The notes beneath the pieces are model-generated. The model made no database searches. It had not been told where the DNA came from and was given only the letters and a program-made list of their open reading frames with translations. The position numbers and the translations under genes are program-made. A stretch of DNA of 7,626 nucleotides from Gammaproteobacteria bacterium (GTDB lineage Bacteria > Pseudomonadota > Gammaproteobacteria > Steroidobacterales > Woeseiaceae): the NCBI GenBank assembly GCA_003645495.1, contig QNFK01000073.1:1-7626 (forward strand). The letters are read 5' to 3'. Shown piece after piece: positions 1-5,345 of this stretch; within the stretch, counting starts at the first letter, position 1; each line of letters starts with the position of its first letter.

Positions 1-359
1 AAGTGCGCAAGATGACGCGCAATCCGCAATGGCAGGCGATGATGCTTACCAAACCTGTAGCGGAGCGCCTGGAATTTGCGGCACGGGCGAGAGAGGCCAG
101 CACGGCGCATGGTGCTTCAATCAGCGAGGATATTACCGACGTGAACAGCAGCGCTATCGAACAGGCGTTGCGCGAGGCCGATGTCAGCATAATGCTGCAC
201 GGGCATACACACCGACCGCAGGTGCATAGCCTCACGGTTGACGAGCGCGACTGTACGCGGATAGTGCTGGGCGACTGGTTTGAGCGTGGCAGCATGGTGC
301 GCTGGAATGAGGATGGGCCGGTATTGAGTCCAATTCAGCGGCGGACGTGGGATGTGTAG
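1..359 (+). CDS. lpxH: UDP-2,3-diacylglucosamine diphosphatase LpxH, C-terminal part (5' end outside window)
   Basis: LpxH removes UMP from UDP-2,3-diacylglucosamine to give lipid X, a cytoplasmic-face step of lipid A synthesis; it is a Mn-dependent calcineurin-like phosphoesterase. The frame is open from the left edge and stops with TAG at 357-359, giving about 118 residues, roughly the second half of the ~240-residue family. The GTG at 3-5 is probably an internal valine and not the start, because the metal-binding N-terminal half is missing and the reading frame enters from outside. Seen directly: HGHTHRP at visible residues 66-72, the last metal-binding motif; an LpxH-like IxxDVN stretch (ITDVN, 44-48); and VLGDW followed by GSM near the end, where LpxH has the same pattern. 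It converges on miaE across the repeat-rich region to its right. The assignment is firm; only the start is unknown. Confidence 0.93.
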   Translation, partial: VRKMTRNPQWQAMMLTKPVAERLEFAARAREASTAHGASISEDITDVNSSAIEQALREADVSIMLHGHTHRPQVHSLTVDERDCTRIVLGDWFERGSMVRWNEDGPVLSPIQRRTWDV

Positions 360-387
360 CTCATACAGATAGTCGCCAGCGACCAGG

Positions 388-451
388 ATATTCGCGGCTA
401 AAGCCGCTCCCACAGTTTGTCGCAATCTGTAGCGGCTTTAGTCGCGAATAT
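388..451. repeat. Inverted pair of REP elements (REPIN-like hairpin)
   Basis: Two arms, 388-415 and 427-451, are reverse complements apart from a missing GGG and one C/T difference in the right arm, and are separated by 11 nt. Each arm is also a small palindrome on its own (GCGGCT-TT-AGCCGC). The GTGGGAGC heads face inward to the loop and the GCGAAT tails face outward. It lies 28 nt after the lpxH stop and downstream of miaE on the other strand, so it could fold in both transcripts. There is no T-run, so an intrinsic terminator role is only possible; stabilising the 3' ends is as likely. Confidence 0.85.
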
Positions 452-458
452 GGATAAC

Positions 459-551
459 TTACACCGGAATCTCGGAATGAAACCTGAACTGCCGATCCGG
501 TGAAGGAATTAGTTCTGCTTCAACCTCTTTGAACTCCCACCGCTTAGCGCC
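459..551 (-). pseudogene. Diverged second copy of the miaE 3' end (gene fragment)
   Basis: This stretch repeats the last part of the neighbouring miaE at a constant offset of 131 nt (459-536 against 590-667), with 61 of 78 bases identical by my count and no gaps. Read on the minus strand it is open and ends in TAA at 459-461. It encodes EFKEVEAELI, then SPD, QFRFHS and IP, matching ELKEIEAELI...SPD.QFRFHS.IP of the intact gene. Weaker similarity continues upstream (GAKRW against NARLA) until the REP at 555-580 cuts it off. It has no start codon or ribosome binding site and cannot encode a functional enzyme, because all the iron ligands lie in the missing part. It is a remnant of tandem duplication or of recombination with a diverged allele. 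Confidence 0.85.
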
Positions 552-554
552 AGT

Positions 555-580
555 CTGTGGGAGCGGCTTTAGCCGCGAAT
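555..580 (+). repeat. Single REP element
   Basis: The sequence begins CTGTGGGAGC, has the self-complementary core GCGGCT-TT-AGCCGC and ends in GCGAAT. It is the same subfamily as the arms of the pair at 388-451. It lies 9 nt beyond the miaE stop codon. It is the second copy of the REP at 427-451: both are followed by matching sequence (GGATAACTTAC against GGATGACTTAC) that leads into a miaE 3' end. Confidence 0.85.
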
Positions 581-589
581 GAGGATGAC

Positions 590-1213
590 TTACGCTGGAA
601 TGCCCGAATGAAACCTGAACTGTGAATCCGGTGAAATAATCAACTCCGCTTCAATCTCTTTCAGCTCAGCCAAACGCGCATTGAACACCGCTTCACCCAC
701 TGCGCATTCCTGCCGCGCAAAATTCAGGTAGTGCTCAAAATGTCTTGCTTCAGAGGCAAGCAATCCTGCGTAAAACCGCCCCAGGCGTTCTGGCAGGTGT
801 GGCGCCAGCACAGCGAATCGCTCACACGAGCGTGCTTCAATTATTGCGCCGACAATCAGCATGTCCATTAATTTTTGTGGCTCTCCCTGCCTGACGGCAC
901 GGCGTAGCGTTCCTGCATACCGGGATGCGGAAACCTGTTCGAACGGTACCGACATTTCATCCAGCCACTTCCTCACCTGTTCAAAATGTCGTAACTCCTC
1001 CCTCGCCAGGCGGGACATACGACTGGAAAGCGCGGTTCTTTCAGGATAGCGATAGATAAAACCGAGTGCCGTCGAGGCGGCCTTCAGTTCGCAGTTGGCA
1101 TGATCCTGAAGTAACTCTGGTAGTCGCTGGCAGGCCTCATTGACCCACTCCGCAGGAGTCGGTGTATCGAAAAACGCGGCTATCGGGGCGGGAAGCGGAC
1201 TTTCTACAGCCAC
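590..1213 (-). CDS. miaE: tRNA 2-methylthio-N6-isopentenyladenosine(37) hydroxylase MiaE
   Basis: MiaE is a nonheme diiron monooxygenase that uses O2 to hydroxylate the isopentenyl side chain of ms2i6A37 in tRNAs reading U-starting codons, after MiaA and MiaB have acted. The 207-residue product has a ferritin-like four-helix pattern with the expected ligands: E42 (CELKAA), E73 and H76 (EELRH), E126 (IIEARS), E155 and H158 (SEARHFE). The C-terminal SPD...RFHS signature is also typical of the family. The start is GTG at 1213-1211, chosen because GGAGGT lies 6 nt upstream; this start is inside the last codons of the kinase gene (10 nt overlap), which suggests translational coupling. Nothing in the protein looks damaged. 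Its 3' end has a diverged duplicate just downstream. MiaE is patchy in gammaproteobacteria (present in Salmonella and Pseudomonas, absent from E. coli K-12). Confidence 0.95.
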   Translation of the reverse strand: MAVESPLPAPIAAFFDTPTPAEWVNEACQRLPELLQDHANCELKAASTALGFIYRYPERTALSSRMSRLAREELRHFEQVRKWLDEMSVPFEQVSASRYAGTLRRAVRQGEPQKLMDMLIVGAIIEARSCERFAVLAPHLPERLGRFYAGLLASEARHFEHYLNFARQECAVGEAVFNARLAELKEIEAELIISPDSQFRFHSGIPA

Positions 1214-2406
1214 TCGAGCACCTCCGTAGCGTTCTGCATTCGATCTTCCGGCTTTTTCGCCAACAGCAGATTGATCAGTGCCTGGTACTGGCTCAGGCGG
1301 TGCGGCAAAACGGGAACAGGCGCTTCAGAATGCTTGAAAATAATGCCCATCGCGTTGTCGCCGGTAAACGGTTTTTCGCCGGTTAACATTTCGTAAAAAA
1401 TTATGCCGAGGCTATACATGTCGCTGCGTTCGTCGACATCGTTCGCATGACCCTGCTCAGGACTCATGTAATACGGTGTACCAAATATTTCGCCACTGTC
1501 TGTGATCTCCTGTTCCAGTCGCATGCGCTTGGCCAGGCCGAAGTCAATCAACGCGACGTCGCCATTTTCCCGCAACATGATATTGCCTGGCTTCAGGTCG
1601 CGATGCAGGATGCCGAGCGAATGCAGTTTGGCAAGCGCACTGGCGATCTGTTTTATGTATCGGACGGCATCCTGTAGTGACACCCCACGCGCGATCTTTT
1701 GTTTGAGATCACCGCCTGGCAGGTATTCCATGGCGATATGGGCGTGGTCATCGCTGACGCCAAGATCATAGATCTTCACGATATGCGGATGATCAAGATC
1801 CGCGATCATTTCGTATTCCTGCAGGAATCGATCGAAGGCGCCAATACCGTCAGAAAAATCCGGGACCTGGCGCAACACTTTGAGCACCATTTTCATATCC
1901 GCAGACTCTTTCTCCGCCAGGTAGACGGCCGAGTGCTCGCTGACCGCCAGGCGTTTGATAAAACGATAACCTTTGATTAATGGGTGGATACCGGTCGCCA
2001 TGTCGCCAACAAAAAGCGAATCAGTTGCGGACACTCTGCGCCGGCTGCGCAGGATATCTCCCAGCTTCACGATGAGTGCGTCGTGCCGCACGGCGTGTCT
2101 CTGGAAATACGCGGCCGCGCCAAGTTTCATTGCCTGGGCTTTGTTGTCGTTGCCAAAGTAGATCACTGCAGGAAAGCCGGGTTTGCTGACAAACTGACGC
2201 AGCGTTACCAGCGGCTCACGCTCCCCCTGTTCGTTACCGAGCAATACCAGGTCGTTGCCTGCACCGGAAAATTCCTCGGGCAGGTTGCCGGCCACAATAG
2301 GGTCGTAGGCGGAAATGATTGCATCCGGCCAGTGCGTCGTGACGTGATGCATAAGCAGACTGCGAAAGGCGGCCTGGCCATCGATAATCATGACTTTTAT
2401 GCTCAT
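1204..2406 (-). CDS. Pseudo-receiver domain fused to a Hanks-type Ser/Thr protein kinase
   Basis: This 400-residue cytoplasmic protein has no visible membrane segment. Residues 1-120 look like a response-regulator receiver fold (KVMIIDG at 4-10, DLVLL at 52-56, KLGAAAYF at 94-101). However, the phospho-acceptor position after DLVLL is G57, the conserved lysine position is R103 and only one of the N-terminal acidic pair (D9) remains, so it is probably not phosphorylated. Residues ~147-400 form a protein kinase domain: K176, an alpha-C glutamate near E197, HRDLKPGN at 268-275, DFG at 288-290, GTPYYMSPEQ at 309-318, D328 of the F helix and a final R389. The glycine-rich loop is LAVSEHSAVY (153-162), with no glycine. 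The ATG at 2406 is 13 nt after the purF stop with no clear Shine-Dalgarno, suggesting coupling to purF; the end overlaps miaE. Substrates are unknown. The kinase call is firm; the lack of receiver phosphorylation is inference. Confidence 0.92.
   Translation of the reverse strand: MSIKVMIIDGQAAFRSLLMHHVTTHWPDAIISAYDPIVAGNLPEEFSGAGNDLVLLGNEQGEREPLVTLRQFVSKPGFPAVIYFGNDNKAQAMKLGAAAYFQRHAVRHDALIVKLGDILRSRRRVSATDSLFVGDMATGIHPLIKGYRFIKRLAVSEHSAVYLAEKESADMKMVLKVLRQVPDFSDGIGAFDRFLQEYEMIADLDHPHIVKIYDLGVSDDHAHIAMEYLPGGDLKQKIARGVSLQDAVRYIKQIASALAKLHSLGILHRDLKPGNIMLRENGDVALIDFGLAKRMRLEQEITDSGEIFGTPYYMSPEQGHANDVDERSDMYSLGIIFYEMLTGEKPFTGDNAMGIIFKHSEAPVPVLPHRLSQYQALINLLLAKKPEDRMQNATEVLEWL
1220..1225 (-). promoter_or_regulatory. 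Shine-Dalgarno GGAGGT for miaE inside the kinase 3' end
   Basis: On the minus strand GGAGGT is followed by six bases (GCTCGA) and then GTG. It is a strong ribosome binding site within the kinase coding sequence. It fixes the unusual GTG start of miaE and allows initiation by ribosomes finishing the kinase. Confidence 0.75.
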
Positions 2407-2419
2407 GAATAGTGCGGGC

Positions 2420-3952
2420 TTACATGCCGACGGCTGTGTCCGCGTCCGCTGCCTCGTCAGAGAAAGTCAGTTTCATATCTGCCCGGCGTTTTGATTTGGC
2501 GCCATCGGAACGCGCTTTCTCCAACGCCTGCAGATAGGCCTCAGTAACGCCGTCGGTTACATACTCACCCGAAAAGCACGATGTATCGAATTCAGTGATC
2601 TCTGAATTATCATGTCGCACCGAGCGAATCAGGCCATGCAGGTCCAGGTAAATTAATCGGTCTGCGCCAATCAGTTCTTCTATCTGAGCAATGGTGCGGC
2701 CACTTGCGATCAATTCCGCTGTCGCTGGCATATCAATGCCATAAACATTCGGATAGCGTACCGGCGGTGCCGCCGAGGCGAAATAAACTTTTCGTGCGCC
2801 CGCTTTCCTGGCCATTTTTATAATCTGCCGTGATGTTGTGCCACGCACTATGGAGTCATCGACAAGCAATACATTCTTGCCGCGAAATTCGAGTTCGATT
2901 GCGTTGAGCTTGTGCTGTACCGATTTCGTGCGCTCGGCCTGGCCCGGCATGATGAATGTCCGGCCGATGTAACGGTTCTTGATAAAACCTTCGCGGTATT
3001 TGACGCCGAGATGATAAGCAACCTGCACCGCCGAGGTGCGGCTGGTGTCAGGAATTGGTATGACCACGTCAATGTCATGATCCGGCCATTCACGCACAAT
3101 CTGGCCCGCCAGTTGTTCACCCATGCGCAATCGGGCTTTGTAGACAGACAGGTTGTCGATGATCGAATCAGGTCGCGCAAAATATACGAATTCGAAAATA
3201 CACGGTGAGTAACTGGTCTCGCCAGAATATTCGCGAGTGTGCAACACACCCGCGTTTTCGATGAATATCGCCTCACCGGGTTTGACGTCACGGAGTCGCT
3301 CAAATTGCAGCACATCCAGTGCGACGCTCTCCGATGCGACCATGTATTCGTTACCGGTATGTGTTTCCCGCTGGCCGATAACCAGCGGTCGAATAGCATG
3401 CGGATCGCGAAATGCGACGATGCCATGCCCGACAACCAGTGCAACCACGGCGTAACCACCCGAGCAACGGGAATGCACCGCATCGACCGCATCAAAAATC
3501 TGCTCAGCTGTTGGTCGGCCATTCACACGTTTTTGCAGTTCATGCGCAAAAACGTTCAGCAATACTTCTGAGTCCGAGCTGGTATTCAGGTGGCGGCGAT
3601 CTTCACCAGTCAGCATATCGGCGAGTTCGTCGTAATTGGTGAGATTGCCGTTATGTGCGAGACAAATGCCATAGGGCGAGTTCACGTAAAATGGTTGCGC
3701 CTCGGACGATTGCGAAGTGCCGGCAGTCGGATAGCGAATATGCCCCATGCCAATGTTGCCGGTAAGGCCGAGCATATGCCGGGTATGAAAAACGTCACGC
3801 ACCAGGCCGTTGCTTTTGCGGACGTTAAGACCGTCCTCACCGCAAGTCGCGATACCGGCCGCATCCTGACCGCGGTGCTGGAGCACCGTCAACGCATCAT
3901 AAATCGCCTGGTTTACAGGTCCTTTTCCTACAATTCCGACAATGCCGCACAT
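2420..3952 (-). CDS. purF: Amidophosphoribosyltransferase PurF
   Basis: PurF makes 5-phosphoribosylamine from PRPP and glutamine, the committed step of de novo purine synthesis. The 510-residue product starts MCGIVGI, with C2 as the Ntn-type glutaminase nucleophile exposed after Met removal and no propeptide, so it is the E. coli type and not the Bacillus type with propeptide and iron-sulfur cluster. Glutaminase-domain motifs are HRGQDAAG (26-33), RYPTAG (73-78), HNGNLTN (100-106) and D127 (SSDSE). The C-terminal phosphoribosyltransferase domain has the flexible-loop region GRTFIMPGQ (330-338) and the PRPP-binding motif VLLVDDSIVRGTTS (361-374). The length matches the ~505-residue family. It lies 21 nt after cvpA, the same pairing as in E. 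coli, and 13 nt before the kinase. The ATG start is clear from the Cys2 requirement, although its Shine-Dalgarno is weak. No PurR-type operator was convincingly seen upstream of cvpA. Confidence 0.98.
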   Translation of the reverse strand: MCGIVGIVGKGPVNQAIYDALTVLQHRGQDAAGIATCGEDGLNVRKSNGLVRDVFHTRHMLGLTGNIGMGHIRYPTAGTSQSSEAQPFYVNSPYGICLAHNGNLTNYDELADMLTGEDRRHLNTSSDSEVLLNVFAHELQKRVNGRPTAEQIFDAVDAVHSRCSGGYAVVALVVGHGIVAFRDPHAIRPLVIGQRETHTGNEYMVASESVALDVLQFERLRDVKPGEAIFIENAGVLHTREYSGETSYSPCIFEFVYFARPDSIIDNLSVYKARLRMGEQLAGQIVREWPDHDIDVVIPIPDTSRTSAVQVAYHLGVKYREGFIKNRYIGRTFIMPGQAERTKSVQHKLNAIELEFRGKNVLLVDDSIVRGTTSRQIIKMARKAGARKVYFASAAPPVRYPNVYGIDMPATAELIASGRTIAQIEELIGADRLIYLDLHGLIRSVRHDNSEITEFDTSCFSGEYVTDGVTEAYLQALEKARSDGAKSKRRADMKLTFSDEAADADTAVGM

Positions 3953-3973
3953 AGAATTCGTTCGCTTCTAATT

Positions 3974-4504
3974 TTATATCATTTCAGGAATTTTCAGCGC
4001 CAAATCGTCATTCAGATAATCGTGTTGCAACATCTCGACGCCGCGTGGCCCCATTACACTGATCCAGTCCGCAACGATCTCGCCATAGGGCATGACCCTC
4101 GAGTTCAGCCACCAGTCTTCTTCACTAAAACCTGCGTAGCGTCCGGCCAGCGCGAACAGGCCGAGGATTAAGACGGCACGTAACAGACCGAAAAAACAAC
4201 CCAGCACGCGGTCAAAGCCTTTCAGACCCGACATGCCGATGATTTTTGAGATCCCCCAGCCCAACAGCGCGCCGAAAGCCAGTATGACTATAAAAATTAC
4301 ACCGCGCCCGGCCCACAATTGCGCCTCCGTCGACTCGATCGTACCACCCAGCCAGCCACCAGCCATCGGACCAAGATGCATAGCCGCCCAAATGGCAATC
4401 AACAGCGCAGCAATGGATATGGCCTCTCTGACGAATCCGCGCAGGAATCCAATGACGACCGACGCCAATGACGCGATTATGATAACTATGTCGACTATCG
4501 TCAT
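3974..4504 (-). CDS. cvpA: CvpA family inner-membrane protein
   Basis: This 176-residue protein belongs to the CvpA (colicin V production) family, integral inner-membrane proteins required for colicin V export in E. coli and linked to envelope stress tolerance; the biochemical activity is not established. Four hydrophobic segments are visible, at about residues 3-23, 28-45, 66-89 and 100-121. The family hallmark GFDRVLGCFFGLLRA (96-110), a DR.LG..FG..R pattern, precedes the last membrane segment. The C-terminal ~50 residues are polar. The ATG start at 4504 has only a poor Shine-Dalgarno. The gene sits between dedD and purF as in E. coli, with a 97 nt upstream gap that contains an extended -10 candidate, so it may begin its own transcript with purF, the kinase and miaE. 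Confidence 0.95.
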   Translation of the reverse strand: MTIVDIVIIIASLASVVIGFLRGFVREAISIAALLIAIWAAMHLGPMAGGWLGGTIESTEAQLWAGRGVIFIVILAFGALLGWGISKIIGMSGLKGFDRVLGCFFGLLRAVLILGLFALAGRYAGFSEEDWWLNSRVMPYGEIVADWISVMGPRGVEMLQHDYLNDDLALKIPEMI

Positions 4505-4555
4505 AGGGGACTTTTGATTATCTCGGCCAGAGTGTCTTCAGGTGAAGATGCGAGG

Positions 4556-4564
4556 ATTCTAACA
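4556..4564 (-). promoter_or_regulatory. Candidate extended -10 promoter for cvpA-purF-kinase-miaE
   Basis: On the minus strand TGTTAGAAT fits an extended sigma-70 -10 element (TGnTAnAAT) with five of six hexamer matches, about 50 nt upstream of the cvpA start. No good -35 hexamer is seen at 16-18 nt. In E. coli cvpA-purF also has its own promoter, so the location makes sense. This is motif matching only. Confidence 0.3.
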
Positions 4565-4601
4565 GAACAATCAGCCGGCGCATCTTTGCACTATTCGTTT
4601 G

Positions 4602-5180
4602 TCAGGGGTGTGGAACGACCTGCCCTTTGTGTCCCGCACTGCTGAGTTTCGCCGCAACGGATTCGGCACTGTCGCGATCTTTTTGCGGCCCGATACGAAC
4701 TCGATGCAACTCGCCGGAGTCTGTCTGCAGCTGACTCAGGAATGCGGCATATCCTTGCTTGCGCAAATCAGCGGCCAGGCGCTCCGCATTTTCCTGACTT
4801 GAGAAGCTGCCCAGCTGCACAGCCCACATGCCCGTCGTGGATTGTGTTGTGGCGGCTGCTTTGTCAGTAGTGGCGGCCGGCTTTGCCGGTTCCGTTTGTA
4901 CTTTCACTGCCGGTTTTTCCTTTTCCGGGGCCGGCGTTTTTTGCACGACCGGAGTCGGCGTCGCGGCGGCCGGTACGGGCTCTGTACGGTCGCGCTCAAG
5001 AACAATGGTCTGCTGTTTACGTTCCTGGTTGTTTTGGCCGGGTAAGGTAACGGACTCGGTGATCATCTCGGCACCGTCGTCCGGTCCGTCGAGAAAAACC
5101 GGTACAACCAGTATGGCAAATACGACCAGTACCGCGGCACCAATAATTCTTTCCTTCAATGCTCTGTCCATTTGTTGCAA
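4602..5180 (-). CDS. dedD: SPOR-domain cell division protein DedD
   Basis: DedD is a bitopic inner-membrane protein whose periplasmic SPOR domain binds denuded septal peptidoglycan and helps cell constriction. The 192-residue product has a short cytoplasmic start with basic residues (RALKER), one membrane segment at about residues 12-30 followed by LDGP as in other DedD proteins, a Pro/Ala/Lys/Thr-rich linker at ~65-117, and a SPOR domain at ~118-190 (WAVQLGSFSSQENAERLAADLR, then a GYAAF loop and HRVRIGP). The start is TTG at 5180-5178, chosen because AGGAGG lies 8 nt upstream; the ATG three codons later (5171) would be 17 nt away, too far. The assignment rests on TM plus SPOR architecture and on the folC-dedD-cvpA order. 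The REP-bearing gap upstream separates it from folC. Confidence 0.94.
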   Translation of the reverse strand: MQQMDRALKERIIGAAVLVVFAILVVPVFLDGPDDGAEMITESVTLPGQNNQERKQQTIVLERDRTEPVPAAATPTPVVQKTPAPEKEKPAVKVQTEPAKPAATTDKAAATTQSTTGMWAVQLGSFSSQENAERLAADLRKQGYAAFLSQLQTDSGELHRVRIGPQKDRDSAESVAAKLSSAGHKGQVVPHP

Positions 5181-5188
5181 GAATCGAC

Positions 5189-5194
5189 CCTCCT
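5189..5194 (-). promoter_or_regulatory. Shine-Dalgarno AGGAGG that sets a TTG start for dedD
   Basis: A consensus AGGAGG lies 8 nt before TTG at 5180 on the minus strand. Spacing to the next in-frame ATG at 5171 would be 17 nt, outside the usual range, so TTG is the preferred start. Confidence 0.7.
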
Positions 5195-5204
5195 AAGCGG
5201 CGCG

Positions 5205-5210
5205 AGTATA
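5205..5210 (-). promoter_or_regulatory. Weak candidate -10 box for dedD
   Basis: TATACT on the minus strand matches the sigma-70 -10 consensus at five of six positions and lies just upstream of the dedD Shine-Dalgarno, which would give a leader of about 18 nt. There is no convincing -35 hexamer, so this is a weak call, made only because a REP hairpin separates dedD from folC. Confidence 0.2.
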
Positions 5211-5273
5211 GCTTATCGGCCACCGCTCTCCCACAAACTCATTGTCGGCCAACACGCAGCGATTTGGTCTGAT

Positions 5274-5341
5274 AATCGCGGCAGGATGCCGCTCCCACGC
5301 TTATGCGAAAAGCGACGTGGGAGCGGCATCCTGCTGCGATT
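5274..5341. repeat. Inverted pair of REP elements after folC (REPIN-like hairpin)
   Basis: Arms at 5274-5299 and 5316-5341 (26 nt each) are reverse complements with a single C/T difference and a 16 nt loop. Each arm has its own small palindrome (GCGGCA-TCC-TGCCGC). GTGGGAGC heads face inward and GCGATT tails outward, as in the pair at 388-451. The hairpin begins 4 nt after the folC stop codon on the minus strand. Without a T-run it is not a standard intrinsic terminator, but it may protect the folC mRNA end or reduce read-through to dedD. Confidence 0.88.
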
Positions 5342-5345
5342 CAGT

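Noticed and set aside
388..580. Closely spaced repeats that could be mistaken for a CRISPR array
   Set aside because: The copies are in mixed orientation, individually palindromic, unevenly spaced, and the spacer between the last two is a gene-end duplicate; no cas genes are nearby.
1984..2412. A 142-codon open frame on the plus strand, antisense to the N-terminal part of the kinase gene
   Set aside because: The minus-strand protein has clear receiver and kinase motifs; the antisense frame shows no family resemblance and no ribosome site was evident.
2848..3522. A 224-codon minus-strand open frame inside purF
   Set aside because: It is an alternate frame of purF, whose own frame carries all catalytic motifs without interruption.
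3590..4171. A 193-codon open frame on the plus strand across the purF/cvpA junction
   Set aside because: It is entirely antisense to two clearly identified genes, has no recognisable domain, and its composition is that of a shadow of the real reading frames.
4535..4548. A small perfect hairpin (TCTTCA-GG-TGAAGA) between dedD and cvpA as a terminator
   Set aside because: It has a 6 bp AT-rich stem, only a 2 nt loop and no following T-run, so it is too weak for an intrinsic terminator.
4590..4610. A possible PurR-type operator (CAAACG on the minus strand) upstream of cvpA-purF
   Set aside because: Only one half resembles the PurR consensus; the other half (AATAGTGC) does not complete the palindrome, and it overlaps the dedD stop region.
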